Virus record (IMG/VR): IMGVR_UViG_3300032893_000017
Location: 1 to 64,000 of that record
Source of the DNA: a virus
Direction: 5' to 3' (one strand)
DNA: 64,000 nucleotides
The translations under genes and the position numbers were made by a program. Of this stretch, positions 1-9,748 are shown piece after piece; position 1 is the first letter of the stretch; each line of letters opens with the position of its first letter. The notes under the pieces were generated by a model that did no database searches, was not told where the DNA came from, and was given only the letters and a program-made list of their open reading frames with translations.

Positions 1-767
1 ATTTCTTGTACTGAAGTGCTTGTTCCTGCAACAAGATATATGGCAGGTGTATTTACAGTTCTAATATCCTGAATTGATGCATTTGCCAATTTAGCAATAG
101 TAACACTCAAATTAGGATGATCTAGAGTTGCATTTGTTCTATGCTGTTGCAAAGAATTTATTATAATAACTGTATTTTGTTCTTGTGTCCATCCCGTGTT
201 ATTTTCTCCAAAAGCAGAAACAACATTGTAGATGTTTGCGTTTGCTATCCCTCCATTTACCGGTACAGCTATTTCACATAGTTTCAATTTTCCTGTGTCT
301 GCTAAAGGTGCGCTTCCACTTCCCTCTGCCCCCTGTTTTACTGTTATTGTCATATCTATTAAATATTCTACAGTTGTGCTCAAGGAAGATACTATTTGAG
401 AACCTGGATCTATAAAATACCTGCTCTGCGATGTCTGAGCTGTGTATGTAAAATCTGCTTGCAGTATATCTATTCTTATACTGGATACTGGCTGTGCAAT
501 CGCTATGGTTTGCATGGCGGGGTTTATTAATACAGTCCCATCCGTTTTTATTCCTAAGTGAGGATAAACTCTAACATTGTAGTCTGATCCTGTATTCTGG
601 GTTACTATATTTTGTCCTGCTGTTGTAGGTATAATGCTTGCTTGTGCATTTGCTATACAATGAGTAACAAGATCTTTCAATAATGTTTCATAAATGAATT
701 TCGATATATTGACCATATCAGAATCTGTTGCTTGCTGATATTGACTCACTTTAACTATTTTTGCCAT
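1..767 (-). CDS. distal tail / baseplate-associated protein, C-terminus cut by window edge
   Basis: An open reading frame starts MAKIVKVSQYQQATD at 767 and stays open for 255 codons to the left edge, so the C-terminus is missing. A very good ribosome site (AGGAGG, 7 bases upstream) fixes the start, and the ATG overlaps the stop of the baseplate gene by one base (TAATG). The residues are rich in T, N, Q, A and I with little charge, typical of beta-structured virion proteins. Its place directly after baseplate J and the propeller protein suggests a tail-fibre or baseplate-periphery protein. I do not recognise the family, so the role rests on position. Confidence 0.75.
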   Translation of the reverse strand, partial: MAKIVKVSQYQQATDSDMVNISKFIYETLLKDLVTHCIANAQASIIPTTAGQNIVTQNTGSDYNVRVYPHLGIKTDGTVLINPAMQTIAIAQPVSSIRIDILQADFTYTAQTSQSRYFIDPGSQIVSSLSTTVEYLIDMTITVKQGAEGSGSAPLADTGKLKLCEIAVPVNGGIANANIYNVVSAFGENNTGWTQEQNTVIIINSLQQHRTNATLDHPNLSVTIAKLANASIQDIRTVNTPAIYLVAGTSTSVQE

Positions 768-2464
768 TAACTGCCTCCTAAGAAATCTCTAGTAATAATT
801 GGGCTGGATCCCATGTTTTCACCATTCCATCCAAAGTAAAATGTTCCAAAAAATGCAGACGTTAATTGATACTGTTCCAGTATTTCTATCCTGTATCTTA
901 CTCCTGCTACTCTAAAGTCATCACATATAGATACCATCTTGATATAGTTTTCTGATATTATTGTATCAACTAATATTCTAAAGAAAAAGGGTAATCCATT
1001 AGAAGCTCCACAAAAAGCTTCTTTAACAATATTAGAATTCATTTTATATATGTTTAAATAAGGTGACGAATCACTGCCTGCAATCAAGTAATTTCTGTTA
1101 TGCGAAAAAATAGCAATCTCACTAGCACCTAAAGGCAATACATCTGGATCACTCAATTGAGTATAGACTTCTCCACTTCTTTGCCAAGTATATACATAAG
1201 GTGAGTCATCATAGGATATTGCTAAAAATATCCCATCAGACGAATAGGAAGTATAATAAGAACCTGAGGTTGTTGGTAATCCTGTAATATCTGCTATCTT
1301 TGTAAAAGTATCATTTACTCTTCTATAAACTCTTAATGGAGTCGTAGTCTCGTTAGATGCTATTGCTAAATATCCACTGTCTGGTGTGAAGGAACATCCT
1401 TCTCCTGCTCCTGTTGGAAGAGATAATGGATCTGCCAGTTTTGTGAAAGTGTCACCTGTTCTTTTGTATATAACAAAATAAGGTGCTGAATTGCAAGTGA
1501 ATACTAAATAAGTTCCACTAGGATCAAAACAGCAATTGGTGCATCCTCCAGCTGGGAGACTTACTGGATTAGTAAGCAATGTAAATACATCCCCTACTCT
1601 TTTGTAAATAGCTACCTGAGGATTTGTTTCTAAAGCAAAAGCTAAATAAGTCCCATCTGGACTCCAAGCACATCTGTATGCTGAAGCTGGAAGGGTCAAG
1701 GGATTTATCATTGCTGTAAATACATCTTGATTTCTTTTATAAATAAAAACTTCTGGACTGTTTCCGTTGTTCACTAACACTAAATAACTATTGTCTGGTG
1801 AAAATTGACAATCATAAGAACTTCCAATAGTAGGAATGCTTGTTGGGTCTGCCAGTTTTGTGAAAGTGTCACCTGTTCTTTTATAGATAATCAATTGAGG
1901 ATTTCCTGTAGATACAACTGCCAAATAAGTGTCATCAGAACTAAAGGAACATCCTACTACTCCATTTGCAGGAACATCTATTGGGTCTGTTAATCTTGTA
2001 AAAGTAAAGTTTTGGAAATAAGTGATATTATCACAAAAGGTTACATCGCAAAATGCCCCATAATTTACTCCCTCTTGCAATCTTACATTTGTTCCCAGAT
2101 CCTTTATTGCTTCGTATATTATCAAAGGTGAACATTTTAAAGCAAATATCTGTAATATAATTCTAGCATAAAATTCATCGTCTGTTTCTCCTACTTGTCT
2201 TGTTATTCCATAAAAATTCTGTGCAATATAATCTAAGTAGGTGCTTTTTGTTTTGCTTAGATCTAGTTGATCTACCAGGAAACTAGCAAAATCCATTTCA
2301 TATTGAAGCAGATTTGAAATTGAACCTTTGTTGTAATCATTTATTTTTACCAGTCCGTCTACAATTACATCTATTTTGCTTTCATCTCCAATCAGATTTA
2401 AGTATTCCCCTTCTTCTCGATTGAAAATCTGTAAAAAATCATTTAACTTCTCGAGTGAGTTCAT
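767..2464 (-). CDS. baseplate protein with inserted seven-bladed beta-propeller
   Basis: A 565-residue protein in three parts. Residues 1-153 are a mostly helical baseplate segment (motif VGETDDEFYARI near 91-102), like the tail-protein-I or gp6-type proteins that follow baseplate J. Residues 154-478 hold seven consecutive repeats of about 46 residues, each with a core like C.FSPD..YL followed by IYKR.GD.FT, which is WD40/YVTN-like beta-propeller chemistry with exactly seven blades. Residues 479-565 (starting IVKEAFCGASNG) read like the continuation of the baseplate fold. It overlaps baseplate J by 4 bases (ATGA). The propeller may bind the host surface or another tail protein; that function is inference. 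Confidence 0.8.
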   Translation of the reverse strand: MNSLEKLNDFLQIFNREEGEYLNLIGDESKIDVIVDGLVKINDYNKGSISNLLQYEMDFASFLVDQLDLSKTKSTYLDYIAQNFYGITRQVGETDDEFYARIILQIFALKCSPLIIYEAIKDLGTNVRLQEGVNYGAFCDVTFCDNITYFQNFTFTRLTDPIDVPANGVVGCSFSSDDTYLAVVSTGNPQLIIYKRTGDTFTKLADPTSIPTIGSSYDCQFSPDNSYLVLVNNGNSPEVFIYKRNQDVFTAMINPLTLPASAYRCAWSPDGTYLAFALETNPQVAIYKRVGDVFTLLTNPVSLPAGGCTNCCFDPSGTYLVFTCNSAPYFVIYKRTGDTFTKLADPLSLPTGAGEGCSFTPDSGYLAIASNETTTPLRVYRRVNDTFTKIADITGLPTTSGSYYTSYSSDGIFLAISYDDSPYVYTWQRSGEVYTQLSDPDVLPLGASEIAIFSHNRNYLIAGSDSSPYLNIYKMNSNIVKEAFCGASNGLPFFFRILVDTIISENYIKMVSICDDFRVAGVRYRIEILEQYQLTSAFFGTFYFGWNGENMGSSPIITRDFLGGS

Positions 2465-3573
2465 ACTCTAGTGACTCCAATTGTTATACTGTTTGTTTTT
2501 GCTTCTTCGTTTGCTAATACTGAAACATTTCCAGTAGGTGTACTTACCTGGAAGTCATAAATATCTCTATGTGAATTCATTGCAACTGTGATTGCTTCAC
2601 TTAATATCCATTGCTTTCCTATCTTTAAGGAATTTGTATATGTCTGAATTGCTGATGATGCTAAGGAAATGTACTGTGCATCGGTTAATTGTCCTGAACT
2701 TAATATGTATAGTTGACCTGTAATATTTATTTGATGTACTGTTGGTGCTGTTACTACCAAGCTTATTCCTGCAGCTCTGTAACCTGGGTAATTTGCAAAA
2801 TCATTTTGATCTCCATTTATTATTTTTTCTATCAATGTTTGCTTGTCTGGAGGAAGTGTTCCTGTTCCATCATCTGCATATATTGTTATCCATCCATAAT
2901 CTGGAAGATTTTCTACCAATGAAACACTTTTTATTCCTTCTACAGAAAGAGCTGCGTATAATACTCCTTTTACTGTGCTTCTCGCTAATGAGTTGATAAA
3001 AAGTAGGAATCTTTGAGCCCTTGCTGCATCTGATTCCTCGTCTGTTCCATTTGTAAATGCAGTAACATTTGAACAAGATTCAACTCCAGCTGGTTGATTT
3101 ATAAAACTACCCTGTCCTACTAGAGTATCTATTGCTCCCATTGAAATATTACCTTGAGTTCCAACTATTGTGCATTGAGTTGCTATAGGTGCTGAGTCGG
3201 TTGCACCATTTAAAATAGAACCTACTGCAATTGTTTCAAACTTTATTCCATTCAATATTATTTGAGTTCCTATTGCTATTGGATAATCTTGTGTTGCTGC
3301 TGTTGATCTAGAGAATACTAAGTATCCAGATGCTTTTATTCCTGGGAGTCTTGCGAAGTTAAAACCAGCATATATGGCTATCGGTATTGCTTTCAGCAAT
3401 CCTTGATAAAAATCATTCTGAGTTTCTGATGACACAAGTGAAACACCTTCCAAAATAGTTGCTAGTCTGCTTCCTGTATTAAAATTATTAAGTGCTGAAT
3501 TATTTGCTACAAGATATCTCTTAAGAGCATCGAATATCTGATCATTAGTCTTAGGTTGATATATTGCTGACAT
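2461..3573 (-). CDS. baseplate J-like protein
   Basis: This 370-residue protein is recognisable as the baseplate J / gp47 family that forms the baseplate wedge of contractile tails. The N-terminus has the usual TGSRLATILEGVS segment (near 32-45). The middle has the GTDEESDAARAQRF signature (about 176-189) followed by RSTVKGVLYAAL, and the C-terminal part is beta-rich. Length fits the family. It lies between the LysM/gp25-like gene and the propeller-bearing baseplate gene, the order expected for a wedge cluster. Confidence 0.93.
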   Translation of the reverse strand: MSAIYQPKTNDQIFDALKRYLVANNSALNNFNTGSRLATILEGVSLVSSETQNDFYQGLLKAIPIAIYAGFNFARLPGIKASGYLVFSRSTAATQDYPIAIGTQIILNGIKFETIAVGSILNGATDSAPIATQCTIVGTQGNISMGAIDTLVGQGSFINQPAGVESCSNVTAFTNGTDEESDAARAQRFLLFINSLARSTVKGVLYAALSVEGIKSVSLVENLPDYGWITIYADDGTGTLPPDKQTLIEKIINGDQNDFANYPGYRAAGISLVVTAPTVHQINITGQLYILSSGQLTDAQYISLASSAIQTYTNSLKIGKQWILSEAITVAMNSHRDIYDFQVSTPTGNVSVLANEEAKTNSITIGVTRV

Positions 3574-3584
3574 TCTTTTCTCCT

Positions 3585-5411
3585 TTATGTTTGTATGCTT
3601 GCATTACTTAATAGATTTCCTACATCAAGCACGTTTTCACTTCCAGAATAAGGTTTATATCTTAAATTGATTTTTATTGTATCTCCTATTTTTGTTACAT
3701 CTTTCTTATTTATGTAGCAAAAATTAGTTCTTGGGTCTAATGATACCTGCTTTGTTACTGCATCTATTAATTTAGACAGAATTACTGCTGATGGAACATT
3801 ACCTATATAAAGATTGATACCCCATTCTGGATGCAGTGGATTAAGTGAATTTGTTTGATATATTATTCTATCGAAGATATTAGCTTCATAGCAATCTTGT
3901 CCATATACCATTCCAAAATCTCCTGTTCCATCTACAACAAATTCTCTATTTGAATCCAAGTCCAAATCACTTCCAAGAACTTGAAGCTGTCTTTCTTGTG
4001 GAGTAGATATTTCTAATCTTTTGGTATAGACTAGATTTTTTGTAAGTGTGGTATAATTGATAACTGTTTGCTGTGGTATCATTATATTCTGACCTACTAT
4101 AGCATCATTTATAAAACTTTCTGTAGTTAATCCATTTGCATCTAGGATTAAATTGTATTGTGAATAGTCTCCATAAAATTTCCTTGTTATCTTGGATAAT
4201 GTATCACCAGACTGGATTGTATAATATACTGAATCTTTATAGACATAACCCCTTTGTACTGTATCAGAAGCAACAAAGTTATTAGGTATATTCTTCTCAA
4301 ACTGTTCTGCTGTTAATACTAAATCTGAAACTGATATTTCTTTCTTCTGTAAGTTATTCACAAATTTATCTATTGCTATTACTAAGGATAAAGCTAAATT
4401 CATTCCAGATATTCCTGCTAGAACATTTATATAATTTTGGTTTGTGATTAAATAGTTTGGATCTTCCTCTCTGTATTTTGTTAATATGCTGTCTATACTC
4501 TCACTAATCTTATCTGAAAATATTACTTTTGTAATATTGTAAGCAATATTAACTAATTGATCTCTTGTATTAAGTGCATTGGTAATTATTTGAGTGTAGT
4601 CTGTTATAGTATTGTCTACCAAACTCTGTACTCCTGCTATCATGTCATTTGCAAAAGATACAACCTGATTCCAGTCATCTGATATTTCTGAAGGCAGACT
4701 GGATAACTGCTGACTTATTGCTATTACATTATAGAATTGATCTCTTGCTGCTGTTAATATGTCACTCAAAGATTCTTTCTTTAATACTCTTCCTAGTCCA
4801 AGAGAATAGATTCCTGAATATTCTCTTATTGTTTTCATTTCTATAGTATAGTTTATTGTCCATGGATCTGCTTTACTTCTTGACATTGTAAAGTTGGTGA
4901 ATATTACTTCGTAATGATTATTATCATCGTAGTCGTGATAGACTATACCTATATTTTCATAAGTTGCTTTTGAACTTCCTATCAAAGCCATCAAAGCATT
5001 TATTTCTGGAAATACTGATTTTAATTCTGAATGATTATCTGTTCCATTTGGATCTCTGAATCTTGAAACTATATATCTTAATTTAAAAAATTCATCTAAA
5101 CCAGATATGCCTGTATTGACTGGAATGTTTTCTGAATTGAATATATTTCCTACATAGTAAGAATATAAAGAACCTGTTAATTTTATTACCTTAATGTCAT
5201 TTCCAAAATCATCTACCCACGCATCGCTCATTGTCTTGGTAACAGTTGCTTTATATCCTTCTTGAATTGTATATTCTTCTGGTGGGAGTAAGAAAAATAA
5301 TTCTGTCAGCCATCCTCCAAGTTGACTTGTTTGAGGATTTCTGCTAAAGAATTCAAATGAAAAAATACCTGTGAAACTGAAAGCATCACTCAAAATATCC
5401 AAAAGATTCAT
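3585..5411 (-). CDS. LysM-containing baseplate wedge protein with gp25/GPW-like C-terminal domain
   Basis: A 608-residue protein that seems to join two wedge components. Residues 396-447 are a LysM domain (YTIQSGDTLSKITRKFYG, then GQNIMIP), as in gp53-type proteins. Residues 482-600 resemble the gp25/GPW family: DLDLDSNREFVVDGTGD, then a helix, then NPLHPEWGINL, close to the HPEYG motif of those proteins. Residues 1-210 are beta-rich and 211-380 helical. In T4-like phages gp53 and gp25 are separate, so this would be a fusion. A near-consensus promoter lies about 20 bases upstream of its start. Confidence 0.8.
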   Translation of the reverse strand: MNLLDILSDAFSFTGIFSFEFFSRNPQTSQLGGWLTELFFLLPPEEYTIQEGYKATVTKTMSDAWVDDFGNDIKVIKLTGSLYSYYVGNIFNSENIPVNTGISGLDEFFKLRYIVSRFRDPNGTDNHSELKSVFPEINALMALIGSSKATYENIGIVYHDYDDNNHYEVIFTNFTMSRSKADPWTINYTIEMKTIREYSGIYSLGLGRVLKKESLSDILTAARDQFYNVIAISQQLSSLPSEISDDWNQVVSFANDMIAGVQSLVDNTITDYTQIITNALNTRDQLVNIAYNITKVIFSDKISESIDSILTKYREEDPNYLITNQNYINVLAGISGMNLALSLVIAIDKFVNNLQKKEISVSDLVLTAEQFEKNIPNNFVASDTVQRGYVYKDSVYYTIQSGDTLSKITRKFYGDYSQYNLILDANGLTTESFINDAIVGQNIMIPQQTVINYTTLTKNLVYTKRLEISTPQERQLQVLGSDLDLDSNREFVVDGTGDFGMVYGQDCYEANIFDRIIYQTNSLNPLHPEWGINLYIGNVPSAVILSKLIDAVTKQVSLDPRTNFCYINKKDVTKIGDTIKINLRYKPYSGSENVLDVGNLLSNASIQT

Positions 5412-5431
5412 TCTTGTTATTCCCCTTACAT

Positions 5432-5460
5432 ATTATATATAAAAAAAGCAATTTTGTAAA
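5432..5460 (-). promoter_or_regulatory. sigma70-type promoter before the distal baseplate genes
   Basis: On the minus strand TTTACA (5460-5455), a 17-base spacer, then a perfect TATAAT (5437-5432). It sits in the short gap between the spike gene and the LysM wedge gene. The same TTTACA-17-TATAAT arrangement occurs before the portal gene (43427-43455), which supports it being real in an AT-rich genome. Confidence 0.65.
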
Positions 5461-5467
5461 TTACTTC

Positions 5468-6400
5468 TTATCCTGTTTTTGCCTTCTGTGATTGTGAAGC
5501 AGATATATCCAATGTCATTGGGGTTGCCGGAGATCCGGATGTTCCTGAACCTGTTGTAACCCCCGTATGAGTATGAGCATTCAGTAAAGCCAAGAAGGTG
5601 CTCAATGCTGTATTTAATTCTGTATAAGTAACAAATGATTTATTGCTTCCATTTACATCTACTTCACCGTTTTTTATAGTTATATAATCTCCATTCTTTG
5701 CAGTCAATTTTATATTTTCTGTTCCTGGTGTGGAATCCATTTTTACAGTTTGACCTGCTTTGTCAATTAATTCTACATATTCCTCACTGTCTTTTGAGTG
5801 CATTATAAATTGCTGATTTTTCTTATCTACAATTGTTACATCTTCCCCTGTTATTGTTATTACCAAATTATTATCAACATCGGTTATTACTTTTTTTCGT
5901 AAACTGCCTTCATACTTTATTTCTAATCTAAGAGTATGATTGACAAAATTGTTTGGAGTCTCCTCTATTCTCTTTTGAGTTTCTATACTTCCATTTGCTC
6001 TCATTATTTGTCTTGTGCCTGAGTAGTGGTAGATTCCCAAATCGTCAACACTCTCAACAATATTATAGAACAATTGTTTGTATTGATCATCATTATCATA
6101 GTTATAAGGAAGAGGTATTGCTGCAACTGGATTCTCATGGTTAGCCTTTACAAAAAGAATTAGAATCATTTGTTTCTGTCTGGGTAAATTAAATAATCCA
6201 TGAGGAAACTTTGTTAAATAGTCCATTGTTCCTCCCCATAAAGGAACTTCGGTAAATTCTCCTGAAGGAAACAAAGTAATGTCGCAGTAGATTCTCAGAT
6301 CTGCTGGATTGTTTTTGCTTCCTATATATACATTATTTACTATTCCAATTCTTGCATCATATAGTTTATCTAAAGCATCTTCATTAGATTCTATATTCAT
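5468..6400 (-). CDS. baseplate spike / assembly protein V-like (cell-puncturing tip)
   Basis: This 310-residue protein has an N-terminal OB-fold-like region (about 12-105, DARIGIVNNVYIG onwards). A repetitive beta-strand stretch rich in short ITI, VTI and IKL segments follows (about 165-255), the pattern of a triple-stranded beta-helix. The C-terminus has AHTHTG near 275-280. That HxH at the tip is characteristic of P2 gpV-type spikes, where the histidines hold a metal ion at the apex. It lies next to the hub gene. The role is membrane piercing at the centre of the baseplate. Confidence 0.85.
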   Translation of the reverse strand: MNIESNEDALDKLYDARIGIVNNVYIGSKNNPADLRIYCDITLFPSGEFTEVPLWGGTMDYLTKFPHGLFNLPRQKQMILILFVKANHENPVAAIPLPYNYDNDDQYKQLFYNIVESVDDLGIYHYSGTRQIMRANGSIETQKRIEETPNNFVNHTLRLEIKYEGSLRKKVITDVDNNLVITITGEDVTIVDKKNQQFIMHSKDSEEYVELIDKAGQTVKMDSTPGTENIKLTAKNGDYITIKNGEVDVNGSNKSFVTYTELNTALSTFLALLNAHTHTGVTTGSGTSGSPATPMTLDISASQSQKAKTG

Positions 6401-6409
6401 AATTTCTCC

Positions 6410-7999
6410 TTATACACTCTCTATAACTCCAAATTCTTTTTTGGATACTCCTCTTTCTACTGTTGCAAGTGTTGTATAATTCTGTCCATATATCCATCTA
6501 TTAGTTACCCCTACAATATAGTAATATCCCTCATGATATGTTTCTTCTATTTCTCCAAAGTCTGTTCTTTCATATTTTAGAACATGACCAATTCTTATTG
6601 TTTCATCTCCTTTAAGAACTATAGATCCTCTAAGGAATCTATCTAAGTTTCTGTACCACATATAGGCTTTATTCTGGAATGCTTGACATACTTGTACCAT
6701 TCCTGCTTGATCTGTTTCTTGTGGAACATTAAAATTGATAGCATTAAGATTAAACTGCATTGGATTGTATCCATATTTTCTTAATGCTATATCATCATAC
6801 AAAGGAGGTATCATTGCTTTACCTTGCAGTGCTGTTACTACTCCACCAGAAGGCATCGCATAATAAGTAGAAGGCTTCATATTCCTTCCCATTCCTAAAT
6901 CTTTTTCTATCCAGTCATCGTCTGTAATAACATGACAAGTAAGTGGATTATCTATTAGATCATTCATAGAAACTAAAGAAGGAATATTATAAGGATCACT
7001 TATAACTTTTGTTGCTGTTGTAGAGGTGTTATCATTGTTCTTCATAGCGTCTGGAACTATTACATTAGAGTCCAGATTTCTATCATCAAAAGGTGTGGGT
7101 CTTAAAACTAAGTATACTTTTCCTTGAGCTAATTGTGCTACTGAGCCACTTGTTAATACATGAGTTGTATCTCCTGTATCAACAAATAATTCATTAAAAG
7201 GAGCATTCAAAAGATGTTTTAAATAATTGTACAGATCGCATTGAGTAGACAACATAGAAAACTGCATAAGAAAATTATCATTATTACAAGTATGAGAAAT
7301 TGCTCCCTTTCCTACCAAAGATACTCCAGTTGGAACTAATTGATCTGTTCCTTCACCTAATATAACTGTATAAGATGTATTTGTGTCTTGCAATGCAACA
7401 AACTTATCTTGAATCTTGCTTCCATCTGCAAATTGAAATGGCTTTACATTAAGACTAGCACTATTTTGATTTATTACACCTATTATCCAAACATTTATTA
7501 TCTTTTCCATTAGTTGAGCTGTAGTAAGGTTCATTAAAGTTCCAAATGAACTTAATCCAGCTAATATTGAATTTTGATAAGTTCTGTTTATATTCAAATT
7601 ATCATCATACCATATTTTGTGGTCTATAAGAATAGCTCCTAAATCTCTTCCAGTAATAACCCAATTTCTAGCAGGTTTTCCATCTTGCCCAATAGATACC
7701 TTTTTTCTCACATCATCTACCATTCCAAGCATTATTTCTTTATTATTGATGTAGATGTCTACAAGTCCTGCTGGTCTGAATATCTCATAAGCTGTTTTAT
7801 CTGGTTTTGGAATATTAAAAAGATATGAAAAGTCTTTTCTGCCTATCAAGGTTATAGTAAATGTTCCCGCTGGTTGATCTATTGTTTTTGTTGTCTCTAC
7901 TGCTAAGATATCTCCTCCAAATTCTGCAGATATTAATTCTATTCTGTCTCCCGAAACTGAAGTATATGTTACATTTATTCTAGGAGATCTAGTTCTCAT
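6410..7999 (-). CDS. baseplate hub protein (gp27 / late-control-D-like)
   Basis: A 529-residue protein with the layout of a contractile-tail hub. The N-terminal beta-barrel region ends in NWVITGRDLGAILIDHKI (about 122-139), the typical place where hub proteins carry a (V/I)xGRDL motif. The C-terminal barrel ends in a short segment about vicinal frames (HVLKYERTDFGEIEETYHEGYYYI). It lies directly before the spike gene, which it would hold in the baseplate, and after the tape measure. Family membership is judged from motif and order only. Confidence 0.8.
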   Translation of the reverse strand: MRTRSPRINVTYTSVSGDRIELISAEFGGDILAVETTKTIDQPAGTFTITLIGRKDFSYLFNIPKPDKTAYEIFRPAGLVDIYINNKEIMLGMVDDVRKKVSIGQDGKPARNWVITGRDLGAILIDHKIWYDDNLNINRTYQNSILAGLSSFGTLMNLTTAQLMEKIINVWIIGVINQNSASLNVKPFQFADGSKIQDKFVALQDTNTSYTVILGEGTDQLVPTGVSLVGKGAISHTCNNDNFLMQFSMLSTQCDLYNYLKHLLNAPFNELFVDTGDTTHVLTSGSVAQLAQGKVYLVLRPTPFDDRNLDSNVIVPDAMKNNDNTSTTATKVISDPYNIPSLVSMNDLIDNPLTCHVITDDDWIEKDLGMGRNMKPSTYYAMPSGGVVTALQGKAMIPPLYDDIALRKYGYNPMQFNLNAINFNVPQETDQAGMVQVCQAFQNKAYMWYRNLDRFLRGSIVLKGDETIRIGHVLKYERTDFGEIEETYHEGYYYIVGVTNRWIYGQNYTTLATVERGVSKKEFGVIESV

Positions 8000-8008
8000 C
8001 TTCTATCC

Positions 8009-9748
8009 TTAATGTGATATCTTGTGTGAAGTAGTAGGCATTGATTTTGAAAGTCCTGTTAGTTTTCCAATCCAGTCTGAGATTCCTTTAATTGTATTTT
8101 CTAGTGCATTTCTGAATTCGTTTACTGCTGCCGCACAAAGTTTATTTGCATCTATAAGAGTATTTGCACTTTCTCTTACATCCTGGAATTGAGTGTAATA
8201 CATTGATTCTCTTTGTGTTTTTAATCTATCACTAATTTCTGCTCCAACGTATCCTTTCGTTCCAGTAACAGGTGCTCCTGTTTTTATATTTTCTGCTTCT
8301 TTTAATATCTGTCTTGGATCTGTAAACTTTTCAAAACCTGGAACAACTCTTTGCATCATCATTGCTGCATTTCTTGTTCCTTTACCCATTAACTGTTCTA
8401 CTGCATCTATTGTCATTTGCTGAGTTTCTAATAAATGATCATTTAATTCGTCTTGTACATCTGATAATCCAGCTCTCATTCCTTTTTTCTGCATTCCTCT
8501 TTGTACTGCTTGGAAGACAAAACTTTCTTTTGATCCACCTTCCATCATCGCAGCTTGTCCAGTTGTCTGCATTGCTGATTGTAGTATTTCTGGACCCATA
8601 GCTTTTAATCTTTCATCTGAAGTTTTCATTAAAGCACCCAGGGATTTATCTAAGTCATCAACTGATCTTTGACTTCCTTGCATAACTGCTTGAGTAAGTG
8701 CTTCTTGCATATCTCTTATAAATTCTTCTGATCTAGCTCCACCCATTCCTACATCTTTTGCTGTCTGCATTGTCTTCATTAAAGTTGATACACCGTTTTG
8801 TCCTTGTCCAAATCTTTGATAGTTTCCAGCCCACTCACCTAATTGTCCAGGTCCAAATCCATAAGCATTTTGTAACTGTGCTAATTGATTAACAATTCCT
8901 TCTGTTTGTTTTCTTCCTCCACCCGTTTGTTTAGCATAGGAACTCATCATCTCTACTTGCTGTGAACCTGTTAATCCATAATAGGCATTCCTTGCATCTA
9001 CAACATCCTGTCCTTTCTGATTCCTCATAAATCCTCTGTAAAAACCTGCTGGACCTGTTGTACTGCCAAATCCCATTTGTTGGATTCCCTGCATTTGTGC
9101 ATTACCTGCTGTTCTGAATGCTTCTGCCCTGGCTGATAGAATACCATAAACTGCACCTATAGTTGCCATTATAATTGCACCAGCAATTCCTGCTTTACCT
9201 AAAGCTCCTCCTCCACCACCTGTTTTTCCTGTACCTGAAACATCTTTCATTTCTTCTCTTAATTTATCCTGTGCAGTTAATCCAGTTCCTCCACCTTGTA
9301 TTTTTGCTCCTGTTATTTTTGAAACAGTTAATTCCGTTGCTGTAATGGTTCTGAATTTTGCTTGTCTGGATTGTCCTCTTATATCTGAAGATGATTCATC
9401 TCCAAAACCTGTTCCACTTTTTTCTTTTCTTCTTTGCTGGAGATCTTCTTTTAAGGATTTACCTTTTTCTTTCATTGCTTGCATTAAAGCAACATCTTCT
9501 CTATTTACAGATTCTAGAACATGAGTAACACCTTCTCCTACTCCTCGTCCTTTTTTAAACTTTTTAGATTCTGTGTTTAGTGTCTTGTAGTATTTTTCTA
9601 CATCTTTTGATGCTTTTCCAAAATCTGTTTTTGAAGACCCAGAAATATTCTTAAAGAAAGTTTTAAAGTTGTCTTTTGCTCGAGCAAGATTCTTTTTGGT
9701 TTCATCAATAATATTAATCTTGAATTTAAATTCATCCATATTAAACAT
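8009..9748 (-). CDS. tape measure protein
   Basis: This 579-residue protein starts with a charged helical region (ETKKNLARAKDNFKTFFKN) typical of tape measure N-termini. One glycine/alanine-rich hydrophobic segment (AGIAGAIIMATIGAVYGILS, about 192-211) could cross a membrane during ejection. The remainder is predicted helical and rich in Q, M and G. It follows the two overlapping tail-assembly chaperone frames, the conserved position of the tape measure. At about 0.15 nm per helical residue it would specify a tail under 90 nm. The start is 8 bases inside the previous gene. Confidence 0.85.
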   Translation of the reverse strand: MFNMDEFKFKINIIDETKKNLARAKDNFKTFFKNISGSSKTDFGKASKDVEKYYKTLNTESKKFKKGRGVGEGVTHVLESVNREDVALMQAMKEKGKSLKEDLQQRRKEKSGTGFGDESSSDIRGQSRQAKFRTITATELTVSKITGAKIQGGGTGLTAQDKLREEMKDVSGTGKTGGGGGALGKAGIAGAIIMATIGAVYGILSARAEAFRTAGNAQMQGIQQMGFGSTTGPAGFYRGFMRNQKGQDVVDARNAYYGLTGSQQVEMMSSYAKQTGGGRKQTEGIVNQLAQLQNAYGFGPGQLGEWAGNYQRFGQGQNGVSTLMKTMQTAKDVGMGGARSEEFIRDMQEALTQAVMQGSQRSVDDLDKSLGALMKTSDERLKAMGPEILQSAMQTTGQAAMMEGGSKESFVFQAVQRGMQKKGMRAGLSDVQDELNDHLLETQQMTIDAVEQLMGKGTRNAAMMMQRVVPGFEKFTDPRQILKEAENIKTGAPVTGTKGYVGAEISDRLKTQRESMYYTQFQDVRESANTLIDANKLCAAAVNEFRNALENTIKGISDWIGKLTGLSKSMPTTSHKISH

